This document shows, piece after piece, positions 29,452 to 39,252 of a stretch of 50,273 bases of DNA. Made by a program: the position numbers and the translations under genes. Under the pieces are notes generated by a model that saw only the letters and a program-made list of their open reading frames with translations, did not search any database and had not been told where the DNA came from. Within the stretch, counting starts at the first letter, position 1. Each line of letters starts with the position of its first letter. Source of the stretch: an uncultured Gallionellaceae bacterium (lineage in GTDB: Bacteria; Pseudomonadota; Gammaproteobacteria; Burkholderiales; Gallionellaceae); the NCBI GenBank assembly GCA_903913145.1, contig CAIWKC010000104.1, positions 1-50,273 on the forward strand, in the 5' to 3' direction.

Positions 29452-29823
29452 CGTTTAACCTGGCTCTATCAAAGTTAATTTCTCCTAAGTGAAAACAATC
29501 TTACACCAACTTTGCAGGTATACGGATATTCCTGCTGACACAAATATTCCTATTTGTTCGCTGGATGCTGATTGGGTGCTTTCCGGCGAAAATTCTTCCT
29601 TGCTATTAGCTGATAGTTCATTTCATGTGAAAGCCAAAATTAATTGATATAGGCTATCACTAAAGCGAATGGGCTGAAGTGACTAGCCGAGTGAGCCACC
29701 ACTGCAATACGAAAACACACTTCGAACTCTAGTACAATTGCCAATGAAGGCAACTCGGAAGCAGTCATTCTGAATTTCCAATATTCAATCATTTTTCAAT
29801 ATAATTTGGAAGAGAGTTTATTT

Positions 29824-31497
29824 GTGAAAAGCAATATTGAAATCGCGCAATCTGCTTCGAAAAGAACAATCATCGAACTGGCTCAAGAGAGAGCCAACAT
29901 CCCACCCGAAGCATTGGAACCTTATGGTCATTTCAAGGCGAAGCTTTCTTTGGAATATGCGGCCAGTGTGGCGCATCAACCCGACGGGAAATTGATTCTG
30001 GTCACGGCTATTTCCCCGACCCCGGCAGGTGAAGGTAAAACGACAACCACAGTGGGATTAGGCGACGGTCTGAATCATATCGGCAAAAAAGCGATGATCT
30101 GTTTGCGCGAGCCGTCCTTGGGACCGGTGTTTGGCATGAAGGGTGGCGCTGCAGGAGGTGGATATTCGCAGGTAGTTCCAATGGAGGATATTAACCTGCA
30201 TTTTACCGGCGATTTTAATGCCATTTCTCTTGCCAATAATCTGCTCTCCGCCTTGATCGACAACCACATTCATCACGGTAACGAGCTCAATATTGATACC
30301 CGGCGAATTACCTGGAAGCGCGTAATCGACATGAATGACCGTGCGCTCCGCAAGATCACCATTGGACTGGGTGGCCCCGGAAATGGTTATGTGAGGGAAG
30401 ATGGCTTCGATATTGTGGTGGCTTCGGAAGTGATGGCGATATTTTGCCTGGCAACCAGTCTGGAAGACTTGAAAGAAAAGTTGGGAAAAATAGTCATCGG
30501 CTATACGAAAGATCAAAAACCGGTGCATGCGAGCGATTTGAATGCGCAAGGTTCCATGACGGCTATGTTGCGGGATGCATTTTCTCCTAATGTCGTGCAG
30601 ACCATGGAGAATAATCTGGCGTTTATTCATGGCGGCCCGTTTGCCAATATTGCACATGGTTGCAATTCGGTTATTGCCACTTCCACCGCGTTAAAATTGG
30701 CCGATTACGTCGTCACAGAAGCAGGTTTTGGCGCTGATCTTGGCGCGGAGAAATTTATAGACATTAAATGTCGAAAATCAGGATTGCGACCTTCGGCTGT
30801 TGTGCTTGTGGCAACGGTGCGCGCCTTGAAATACCACGGTGGGATTGAGGTTCAGGAAACAAGCAAGGAAAATCTGCCCGCTTTAAAAAGAGGGCTGGTG
30901 AATCTGGAGCGTCACATAGACAATATGCGCAACCATTTTGGTTTGCCTTGCGTGGTTGCAATTAATCACCGTACCGAGGATACGTCAGCAGAAATCGATT
31001 TGTTAAGGGCGAGTGCGCTTACGCATGGTGCAGAGGTTATTGTGGCACGTCATTGGGCCGAAGGAGGCAAAGGGGCCGTCGAGCTGGCTCATGCCGTGGT
31101 AAAAATGTGCGATCAGCCAAACGATTTCAAGTTTGCTTATGAAGACCATGAAACACTTTGGAATAAAATTAAAGCTGTCGCAACAAAAATATATGGTGCT
31201 TCAGACATTGTGGCAGAAAAAAGAACGCTGGCAAAACTTGAAGGCTTGCAAAAAGCCGGCTACGGACATTTCCCGGTTTGTATAGCTAAGACACAATATT
31301 CATTTTCTACCGACCCAACACTGCGAGGTGCACCCAGTAACCATTCTCTCAATATCAGCGATGTTAGATTAGCGGCTGGTGCGGAATTTATAGTAGTTGT
31401 GTGTGCTGAAATCATGACCATGCCTGGATTGCCAAAAATTCCCTCTGCTCATTCGATTGATGTTAATGAAGACGGTATGATTGTTGGAATATTTTGA
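29824..31497 (+). CDS. fhs: Formate--tetrahydrofolate ligase
   Basis: [49 protein letters not shown] at 29824 preferred over TTG 29806. Confidence 0.95.
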   Translation: MKSNIEIAQSASKRTIIELAQERANIPPEALEPYGHFKAKLSLEYAASVAHQPDGKLILVTAISPTPAGEGKTTTTVGLGDGLNHIGKKAMICLREPSLGPVFGMKGGAAGGGYSQVVPMEDINLHFTGDFNAISLANNLLSALIDNHIHHGNELNIDTRRITWKRVIDMNDRALRKITIGLGGPGNGYVREDGFDIVVASEVMAIFCLATSLEDLKEKLGKIVIGYTKDQKPVHASDLNAQGSMTAMLRDAFSPNVVQTMENNLAFIHGGPFANIAHGCNSVIATSTALKLADYVVTEAGFGADLGAEKFIDIKCRKSGLRPSAVVLVATVRALKYHGGIEVQETSKENLPALKRGLVNLERHIDNMRNHFGLPCVVAINHRTEDTSAEIDLLRASALTHGAEVIVARHWAEGGKGAVELAHAVVKMCDQPNDFKFAYEDHETLWNKIKAVATKIYGASDIVAEKRTLAKLEGLQKAGYGHFPVCIAKTQYSFSTDPTLRGAPSNHSLNISDVRLAAGAEFIVVVCAEIMTMPGLPKIPSAHSIDVNEDGMIVGIF

Positions 31498-31640
31498 GTA
31501 TATAGGCCGTTAGGCATATTGACCCTGCTTCTAGTGTGGAGTAGCTTTCCAGCATGAGTCCAAGCGTGATCCCCCAAATTTTAATTCAAACTTGAATTCA
31601 ATCAATCATTTCGCGCAATTTTAAATGAAAGGGAGCAATC

Positions 31641-32225
31641 ATGAAAATATCAAAATTATTTTTTGGATACGCAGGTGGAATTGCAATATTCTTATCGGTG
31701 CTGCTGGTACTCATTACAGACAATGCAGTTGCAGGCCCGTTGAATGGATTTAGTATAAATGCCGGCGGCGTAAGTAACAGTATGTCTGCGACTTTAAATG
31801 CCGGTGGCAGTCCGTATTCATACATTAGTTCCGGGCTAAGTGTTGGCTTGGATTATCAGATCGCGATGTCTGAAAATATTTCCCTCAATCCCTTTCTTAT
31901 GTCTTCCAGCGAAATTACATCAGGTACTTTGAAATCGGGAACGACAGCAGGTCACGGCATTTTTGGTTTGCAACTTAGGTACTGGATAAATGACATGTAC
32001 ATTGGAGGACATTTTGCAAGTTATTCAGAAGCGCTAGTAAATTCGGCAAGTAATCCGACAACTACTTCAGGAACAGGCGGGGGCGGAGGTGTCGTTGTGG
32101 GCTGGGAGCCTGCAAATAGTAAATGGTATTTGATGGGTCAATATGATTCTGCAAACATAAAATATACTGATGCGGATGTTAAATTGACTGGCGCACGTAT
32201 AAGCATCGGATATCGATGGAAATGA
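31641..32225 (+). CDS. Outer-membrane beta-barrel-like protein
   Basis: Signal/TM N-terminus; alternating barrel-like strands; ends ARISIGYRWK. Confidence 0.55.
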   Translation: MKISKLFFGYAGGIAIFLSVLLVLITDNAVAGPLNGFSINAGGVSNSMSATLNAGGSPYSYISSGLSVGLDYQIAMSENISLNPFLMSSSEITSGTLKSGTTAGHGIFGLQLRYWINDMYIGGHFASYSEALVNSASNPTTTSGTGGGGGVVVGWEPANSKWYLMGQYDSANIKYTDADVKLTGARISIGYRWK

Positions 32226-32319
32226 AAGTTGGGCTTTAGAGGCTCCCATTATTTATGTTATTTCAAATTGCCTGTAGGCAGAATTCCGTGATGAAATAAC
32301 TTTTAATCGGAGAATTTAA

Positions 32320-32550
32320 ATGAGAAAAATTTCGGCCATTTTGGTGCTCGGACTGGCACTGGTTTCACCCGCTTCAGCAGATAGCTTTTATGGTGCTTTT
32401 GAGTTGGGTGTCGCAAATGGAAATGATATATGTGCAGGGTCACCTCAATACGGTTGGGATGGTTGTGGAAATATACCAAGCATGCGTCGGGTCGACATCG
32501 GTTATCAATTTAACCCGGCTCGGAGAACGGAATTCAGCACCGAGACGTGA
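32320..32550 (+). pseudogene. Truncated outer-membrane beta-barrel protein fragment
   Basis: Signal peptide and FYGAFELGVANGNDIC...MRRVDIGYQFNPA, then an abrupt stop at 76 aa. Confidence 0.5.
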
Positions 32551-32808
32551 GTCGAAAACGAAATGTAATTTTCAAATAGACCAATACAAAGTAGACCATT
32601 GAAGTTAATTTTTCTATTGCGACTGTTGGTAGGACATCAATTCCAAATTTAAAAATCACCAAGTAATAATTCAGATTTTCCTAAATTTGGCTCAGGCCAG
32701 ATGTTATGCCATCAATTTTGTAAAGTTCTTCTTGAATACAAAACGCCTAGTCAGGTATTCTTAAAGTCAGGCGCTGTACTTCAAACTCAAATCACGATTA
32801 CCTAATAT

Positions 32809-33543
32809 ATGCAAATTTACAAGAAATTTTGCGACGGTATGCCAGACTATCTGGTGCGTTATTATTGGTGGGCATATTTGTGGCGATATGGCATCTGGTT
32901 TTTTGACCATCAAGTTATCATCAATACGATCTTGTTTGGACAATATGAGAAGCTCCTAAATAAAACGCTGATTCATCTCGACGACAAACCTTTCGCGAGA
33001 ATCCTGCAATTGACCTGTGTTTACGGCAAGTTGACTCACTCATTACTTATCAACACAAAAAATGAGGTTCACATTTGTGATGTCTCAATAAGCCAATTGC
33101 AATTGACGCGCCTCAAATCCGCGGGTGCCGCGAACCGATGTCATTTCTCACGCATGAATGCAGAGAGTCTAGGGTATAGCACCAATTCGTTTGACCAAGT
33201 GCTCGTATTTTTTTTGCTGCATGAAATGCCACCTGATGCCCGTCAAAATACTTATAGTGAAATCGCACGGGTTGTTAAACCGGGAGGCTCGGTATTGATT
33301 ACTGAATATGCGGAAACACCAATTCGGCATTGGTTGTATCGATTTGTTCCATTTCGCCTATTAATATGTCGTCTTGAGCCTTTCCTAAGCAGATTTTGTG
33401 AAGAAAACGTAGAAGCAAAGATTCGCAATGCGCTCAAATTGAATGGAAAGTCGCTGAATGGCGACCCGAAGGTCGAATATTGTTTTGAAAAGTATTATCG
33501 CGTGATGCGAATTGATGTAATGGCAGAAAACAATCTGCGCTGA
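32809..33543 (+). CDS. rquA: RquA-like rhodoquinone biosynthesis methyltransferase
   Basis: MPDYLVRYYWWAYLW, INTILFGQYEKLL, ILQLTCVYGKLT, VLVFFLLHEMPPDARQNTYSEIARVVKPGGSVLITEY. Confidence 0.75.
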   Translation: MQIYKKFCDGMPDYLVRYYWWAYLWRYGIWFFDHQVIINTILFGQYEKLLNKTLIHLDDKPFARILQLTCVYGKLTHSLLINTKNEVHICDVSISQLQLTRLKSAGAANRCHFSRMNAESLGYSTNSFDQVLVFFLLHEMPPDARQNTYSEIARVVKPGGSVLITEYAETPIRHWLYRFVPFRLLICRLEPFLSRFCEENVEAKIRNALKLNGKSLNGDPKVEYCFEKYYRVMRIDVMAENNLR

Positions 33544-33629
33544 AATGACAAATTGCCCCTTATTTGAAAATCTCGGTTAAGCAGGCATCACTGTAATATC
33601 ACTCTGAAATATTTTTGGGTTTGGTCGGG

Positions 33630-33650
33630 GTCAGCTTTGTCAAAGCTGAC
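33630..33650. promoter_or_regulatory. Perfect palindrome, candidate operator
   Basis: gtcagctttg-t-caaagctgac. Confidence 0.4.
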
Positions 33651-33853
33651 TTTGACGGTTGCGATGTATCGAGCTGTGAACACCATGCTAATAAGAAATG
33701 GAGTATTAAAATAACTGGACGATAACCATACTTTAAGATAGGTTATTGTTATCTCCACTTTTCTTGACCGGAGATTATTCATCAGAATTCAGCAAGTTTG
33801 TTGATCTTATATATTTGCTTATTTGCTTTCAGATGCGGTTTGGCGGGAGCTTT

Positions 33854-35071
33854 ATGTCAATCGTTTTGCTTATGTTGTCTTCGGCGCACGTCATTGTTTC
33901 GGTGCTGTTCATCATCGCGGTTTTCGAAATGAAATTATATTTCAGGCTGACTGATATTCACCAAAAATGGGTGAACAACTGTATTTTGATACTGCTGGGC
34001 GTTTCAACCGTATTATTTCATTTGCATACACTCGACCCCGATGTTTTCATCGACATGCGCGGTGCCGGCGTTGCCATTGCAACCCTGTTCGGCGGATTTC
34101 ATATTGGTCTGATAACTACTTTCTTAGAGATTACTGTACGTACTTTTTACGGTGGCTCAGTATTTGTTGACTCTATTGTTATCCTGCTTGATTTTGCAAT
34201 TGTTGTTCTCGTCATAAAGATTGTTGCTGCTCATGACGGAAATGTCAGATGGTATGCAGTGACGTTTGCGGGAGTGCTAATAGGCGCATCCGAATCGGCA
34301 GGGTGGTTATTGAATATTCCGTTCGAAAGAGGATTGAGCCTGTTCAAGGAATATGGATTTGAGGATTTTACAGTACAGATTATTTCCACATTATTATACG
34401 GCTGGTTGTTCAAAATGAATGAAGGTCGTCTTCGTGCCATTCAGCATTCAAAAACACATGCCGCTCAATTACATTTAACATTGCAAAGCGCGGTTGATGC
34501 ACTGTCCACGGCAATGGGCCACCGTGATCTGGCAACGATGGGCCATGAACGGCGTGTGGCTAATCTTGCGGTGAGAGTTGGAAAAGTATTGGGCTTAAGC
34601 GCGGATCAGCTAGATGGATTGCATATGGCGGCAACCGTGCATGATGTTGGTCTCATCCGTGCACCGACAGAAATACTAACACGTCCGCGCAAGCTGATTC
34701 CTGAAGAATTTGAATTGCTCAAGCTTCATTCAGAAGATGGTTACCATATTCTCAAGGACGTTCCTTTTCCTTGGCCAATTGCAGAAATTGTTTATCAACA
34801 TCACGAAAATGTAGATGGCAGTGGATACCCCCGAGGTTTACGCGGAGAGCAATTATTGTTAGAGACGCGCATTTTGCGGGTGTGTGATGTTATTGAAGCC
34901 ATGTTGTCACATCGACCTTTTCGCCGGGCATTATCTATTGAACAGGTAATGGATGAATTGTTGAAATATAAAGGCTCGATGTTCGACGAGAAAATTGTCG
35001 GCATCTGCATTAATTTGTTTCAGGAAGAAAGTTATGTTTTTCCGGCCTACTCAGTTGGAAAGACGTCATGA
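33854..35071 (+). CDS. HD-GYP domain protein with N-terminal membrane (5TMR/LytS-like) module
   Basis: HDVGLIRAPTEI and HHENVDGSGYPRGL; several TM helices. Alternative upstream start at 33746. Confidence 0.88.
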   Translation: MSIVLLMLSSAHVIVSVLFIIAVFEMKLYFRLTDIHQKWVNNCILILLGVSTVLFHLHTLDPDVFIDMRGAGVAIATLFGGFHIGLITTFLEITVRTFYGGSVFVDSIVILLDFAIVVLVIKIVAAHDGNVRWYAVTFAGVLIGASESAGWLLNIPFERGLSLFKEYGFEDFTVQIISTLLYGWLFKMNEGRLRAIQHSKTHAAQLHLTLQSAVDALSTAMGHRDLATMGHERRVANLAVRVGKVLGLSADQLDGLHMAATVHDVGLIRAPTEILTRPRKLIPEEFELLKLHSEDGYHILKDVPFPWPIAEIVYQHHENVDGSGYPRGLRGEQLLLETRILRVCDVIEAMLSHRPFRRALSIEQVMDELLKYKGSMFDEKIVGICINLFQEESYVFPAYSVGKTS

Positions 35072-37413
35072 ATAAACAAGCCAATAAACTCGTCAGTCAA
35101 ATCATGACTAGAGATATGGTGATTATGTCCGCAACTACCCCTTTGGTTGAAGCGGCCAAGCGCATTGAGCTTGCACGTATCAGCAGTCTATTGGTGGAAG
35201 AGTATGGAGTGCCGGTTGGCATTCTCACGGAACGTGACATTATGAGAGCGCTCTGGCAAGGCGTGTCTGTTGAATCCCATGTGGCCAGTGTTATGACCAG
35301 AGGTCTCATTAGTGTAGATGAAAACGAAACAGTGCATGCCGCATATCACAATATGGCTTTGCACTCTATTCGCCATTTGGTTGTGATGAATAAAGACCTA
35401 AAGCCAGTCGGAGTGATCAGCGAAACCGATTTTCGCAAACAGCGCGGAATAGAAAGCTTTGTCGGAGCAATTGATGTGGGCGGCACAATGAGTCAATCTT
35501 TTGTGCATGCAACGGGTGACTTAACCGTACGAGACTCCGCACGCCTGATGCAAACACAAAAGGCAAGCTGCACTATCGTGGTTGAACATGAACTCCCTGT
35601 CGGGGTAGTCACAGAACGCGATATGGTTAGACTGTTTCGTAACCAGTCGGCGAATCTCACATTGCGCGAAGTAATGACCTCGCCGGTGACAGTGGTGATC
35701 CCCGAAGTTTTGCTGATTGAGGCCGTTCGCCAGATGCAGCAATTGCGTATTCGCAGATTAGTCGTCGTGGACAAAGACGGCAAGTTGATCGGGATACTGA
35801 ACGAGCACGACATTCTGCGTCACATTGAAGATGAATATGTTCAGATGCTGCAACTGCTTGTTGCCCAGCAGGCTCAAGAACTTAATGAGGATAAGTTCCG
35901 CGCAGTGGTCAATAATGTGCCAGACAAGATTGTGGTTAAAGATGACTTATTCAATTATGTCTCATGTAACTTGAGCTACGCCGCTGATCTCGGTTTCGCT
36001 CCCGATGAAATTATTGGCAAGTCGGATTTCGATTATTTCCCCAAAGAATTGGCAGAGCGCTATCGTACTGATGATCGCAAAGTGCTGTTAGGCGGCGAGA
36101 CGCTAACTATTGAAGAGCCGTATCTAAAAAACGGGGAGAGATGCTGGATTCGAACTACCAAGGCACCGATGCGAACCGACACAGGGCAGATTTCCGGTGT
36201 GGTGTCGATATTTCACGATATTACCCTGAAAAAGAAATATGTAGATGAATTACGGCAACGTACTTGGGCTTTGGAGGCGATTACTGCGTGTAATAAAGCA
36301 GTTTCGGAAGCAGACAATGAACACGGCATTTGGCATGATGCTTGTGTGGCACTGACGGCTGATGATAAGTTTGGACTGGTATGGATAGGTTGGGCTGAGC
36401 ATACGCCTGACAAGAAAGTAAGGCTGCTAGCTTTTGCCGGAAAAGCAAAGGCGGCATTGCAAGATTTTCGTGCATCCTGGGGAGACAATGAATTCGGGAA
36501 TGGCCCTGCCGGCAAGGCGATTCGTCTGAATCAAACACAAGTGGGCAATGATGCGGTAGAGCAACTTGAAGGTGATGCCCATACTTTCTCTTTAAAAGAT
36601 TTCGGCATTCGTTCCTATCTTGCAGTGCCAATCAGGATGAATCACAGCGTTGTTGGTGTCATGATGGCATGCGCCTATGAGCAAGAAGCCTTTACCGACG
36701 TTACGGTTAAACTGTTCGAAGATTTGGGTAGAAGTATCAGTTTTGGCGTCGAGTCTCTTATTCATCGACAGGCTCATCTGAATGTTGTCGAGGCACAACG
36801 CAGACAGTCTGTGAAGATGGAAAAATCGCTTGAAGACGCATTGACAGCAATTGCAGCTACGTTGGAACAGCGTGATCCCTATACCGCAGGTCATCAAAAG
36901 CATGTGGCCAATCTTGCCGTTTTGATTGGTAAAGAAATGGGCGTCAACGATTTTAGCTTGCGCGGTTTGTATCTGGCCGGAATCGTTCATGACTTGGGCA
37001 AAGTCCAAGTTCCGTCAGAAATATTGACCAAGCCAAGCCGCCTTTCAACTGTCGAGTTTAATTTGGTCAAATTACATCCCGAAGTTGGCTACAACATTCT
37101 CAGGCCGATTGATTTTCCATGGCCTATCGCCGATATGGTGCGTCAACATCATGAGTATCTGGACGGCACAGGATATCCATTGGGTTTGACATCCGAGAAA
37201 ATTATGTTGGAGTCAAAAATATTAACCGTAGCAGATATTGTCGAGTCAATGTCGGCTGATCGGCCATATCGGCCTGCACTCGGCATAGAGATAGCCATTC
37301 AGGAAATATTAAGGTTGCGTGGTGTCAGGCTGGATGAGGCAGCGGTCGATGCGTGCGTGAAGATTCTCAGGCGTGGTGACTTTGTTCCAGTGCCACTTGC
37401 GTTACAAGGATGA
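35068..37413 (+). CDS. CBS-PAS-GAF-HD-GYP signalling protein
   Basis: Four CBS-like repeats (ILTERDIMR, VISETDFRK, VVTERDMVR, ILNEHDILR), PAS, GAF, HDLGKVQVPSEI, HHEYLDGTGYPLGL. Start overlaps the upstream stop. Confidence 0.93.
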   Translation: MNKQANKLVSQIMTRDMVIMSATTPLVEAAKRIELARISSLLVEEYGVPVGILTERDIMRALWQGVSVESHVASVMTRGLISVDENETVHAAYHNMALHSIRHLVVMNKDLKPVGVISETDFRKQRGIESFVGAIDVGGTMSQSFVHATGDLTVRDSARLMQTQKASCTIVVEHELPVGVVTERDMVRLFRNQSANLTLREVMTSPVTVVIPEVLLIEAVRQMQQLRIRRLVVVDKDGKLIGILNEHDILRHIEDEYVQMLQLLVAQQAQELNEDKFRAVVNNVPDKIVVKDDLFNYVSCNLSYAADLGFAPDEIIGKSDFDYFPKELAERYRTDDRKVLLGGETLTIEEPYLKNGERCWIRTTKAPMRTDTGQISGVVSIFHDITLKKKYVDELRQRTWALEAITACNKAVSEADNEHGIWHDACVALTADDKFGLVWIGWAEHTPDKKVRLLAFAGKAKAALQDFRASWGDNEFGNGPAGKAIRLNQTQVGNDAVEQLEGDAHTFSLKDFGIRSYLAVPIRMNHSVVGVMMACAYEQEAFTDVTVKLFEDLGRSISFGVESLIHRQAHLNVVEAQRRQSVKMEKSLEDALTAIAATLEQRDPYTAGHQKHVANLAVLIGKEMGVNDFSLRGLYLAGIVHDLGKVQVPSEILTKPSRLSTVEFNLVKLHPEVGYNILRPIDFPWPIADMVRQHHEYLDGTGYPLGLTSEKIMLESKILTVADIVESMSADRPYRPALGIEIAIQEILRLRGVRLDEAAVDACVKILRRGDFVPVPLALQG

Positions 37414-37736
37414 TTTTTGAGCTGTAGCAGATCTACCGGCGCAATTGGTTTGGCTACGTGAAATTAAGGCAGTTCATAGAAGGTCAGCGGTTGTTTCATG
37501 GCAAGTTCGATTTTGTCATCACCCACAAAAGTATGTGTGACCTTCAGCTTAATACTTGACAATTATACTTGGTTATGAGAGTATTTAATGCGTTTTGTTG
37601 ATAACGCTGTTTTATTTTTTATTATTAAATAGATAGTTGCAATCCAAGCCTGGTTTGATTGGAATTCTTGAAACAAAGTGTGACAGTGTCTTTCGACACT
37701 CTTGTTGAGTCTATTTTTAAAGTGAAGGAGAATAAA

Positions 37737-37871
37737 ATGGGATCCGTTGAATTCACAATTTATATGCTCGTTGCATTGTATGGTCTGTTTGCTATAGCAG
37801 TTTGGTTTGATGAAGAAAGCATGCACAAAGCAGATCGAGAAGATATACATCACATGCACATGCATAATTAA
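37737..37871 (+). CDS. Small single-TM protein with His-rich tail (44 aa)
   Basis: RBS gaaggag before ATG; MGSVEFTIYMLVALYGLFAIAVWFDEESMHKADREDIHHMHMHN. Confidence 0.55.
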   Translation: MGSVEFTIYMLVALYGLFAIAVWFDEESMHKADREDIHHMHMHN

Positions 37872-38186
37872 TTTAACCTGTGACAATTGATGTTGGAAAG
37901 TTCCGATTAAATTTTTCATATTCCTTCGTATCGCGGGGGAATATGAGAGGTTTATCCCGGATTATTTTGGGTTTAGAACTTTGTAACGCGTTGATGTTGC
38001 GTTGTTTGTGCTTGAATTGAGTTCCTAAATTAATTCCCACTGTCGAGTGCGGGCGCTTTTGTTTAGCGCAACCTTAAGTCATAGACAAAATTCCGCAAGT
38101 ACCAGACGATACAAGCACCGCAAGGAATTAAAGTAAAAACACAGTTTGTGCTTACTAACTAGCTAGTTAAAAACTAAGGAGAAAAA

Positions 38187-39041
38187 ATGTTCATCATTGC
38201 AGGAGTTTCAGGACATGTTGGATCAGCCGCAGCAGACGTGTTGCTGAGCAAAGGTCAAAAGATTAAAGTGATTGTGCGTGACATTAAAAAAGGGGAAAAG
38301 TGGATTCAACGAGGTGCTGAAGTCGCAGTAGGCAGCTTGGAGGATCAGGCATTTTTAACCGGTGTTCTTAAAGGCGCCAATGGTGCCTTCTTGTTATTGC
38401 CACCCAATTTTGCTTCTGTTGAAATATTGGCAGATCAAAAAAAATTGGGAGTAACAATTGCTTCGGCCGTTAAGGATGCACAACTTTCCCATGTTGTAGC
38501 ACTTTCATCAAATGGTGCAGATCAAGCTGAAGGTACGGGCCCGATTAAGGGGCTGTACCATTTTGAGAATGCTCTGCGCGCAAGTGGAGCAAAAATTACT
38601 GCTATACGCGCAGGATATTTTATGGAAAATGTGGGTCAGGCAATTGGTGCGGCCAAGGCTGCCGGAATATATCCAAATATGCTTCCGTCACAGGATATCG
38701 TGATGCCGATGGTTGCAACCAGAGACATTGGTCAATTGGTTGCGGAATGCCTGATAGCGGGACCAAAGTCCGAAATTGTCGATCTTACAGGTCCCGGCTA
38801 CACAGTAAAACAACTGTCAGAAAAGATTGGCAAAGCGCTGAATAAGCCACTCAAAATTGTTGATATTCCGCAAGCAGGATGGTTGGAGGCGCTTACCAAC
38901 GGTGGCGTTCCTAAACCTTGGGCCGAGCAATACGTGGAGATGTACCAAGGAATGCTTTCAGGAAAAGTAACGCCAAAAGGTGACCGCACCGTAGTCGGCA
39001 ATACCCAGATTGATATGGTAATTGCTTCACTGCTAAGCTGA
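38187..39041 (+). CDS. NmrA-like NAD(P)-binding protein
   Basis: MFIIAGVSGHVGSAAADVLLSKGQKIKVIVRD; Rossmann fold. Confidence 0.88.
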   Translation: MFIIAGVSGHVGSAAADVLLSKGQKIKVIVRDIKKGEKWIQRGAEVAVGSLEDQAFLTGVLKGANGAFLLLPPNFASVEILADQKKLGVTIASAVKDAQLSHVVALSSNGADQAEGTGPIKGLYHFENALRASGAKITAIRAGYFMENVGQAIGAAKAAGIYPNMLPSQDIVMPMVATRDIGQLVAECLIAGPKSEIVDLTGPGYTVKQLSEKIGKALNKPLKIVDIPQAGWLEALTNGGVPKPWAEQYVEMYQGMLSGKVTPKGDRTVVGNTQIDMVIASLLS

Positions 39042-39094
39042 TTCTTTGGACACTGAAAAAATATTATCAATCCCTGAGTTCTCTTTTATATTCA

Positions 39095-39126
39095 TCATTC
39101 CCGCTGTGCGGGAATGAGTTTTTTAG
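39095..39126 (+). terminator. Rho-independent terminator
   Basis: tcattcccgc-tgt-gcgggaatga followed by gttttttag. Confidence 0.8.
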
Positions 39127-39252
39127 GACGATTCTAAAATCTTGGTTGAATAAAGATATTTACGTGATGTTACAAAATCATTCAACAGGTTGCGGTTAAT
39201 TCACTGTGATGGTAAAACAGCACAATTAATAAATCATGGGGAATCTTTGATC

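Noticed and set aside
30058-30657. 199 aa antisense ORF in fhs
   Set aside because: Entirely inside a well-supported fhs coding sequence; no domain.
39095-39126. REP-like palindrome cattcccgctgtgcgggaatg as a mobile repeat
   Set aside because: Single copy seen in the window and followed by a T-run; an ordinary intrinsic terminator is the simpler reading.
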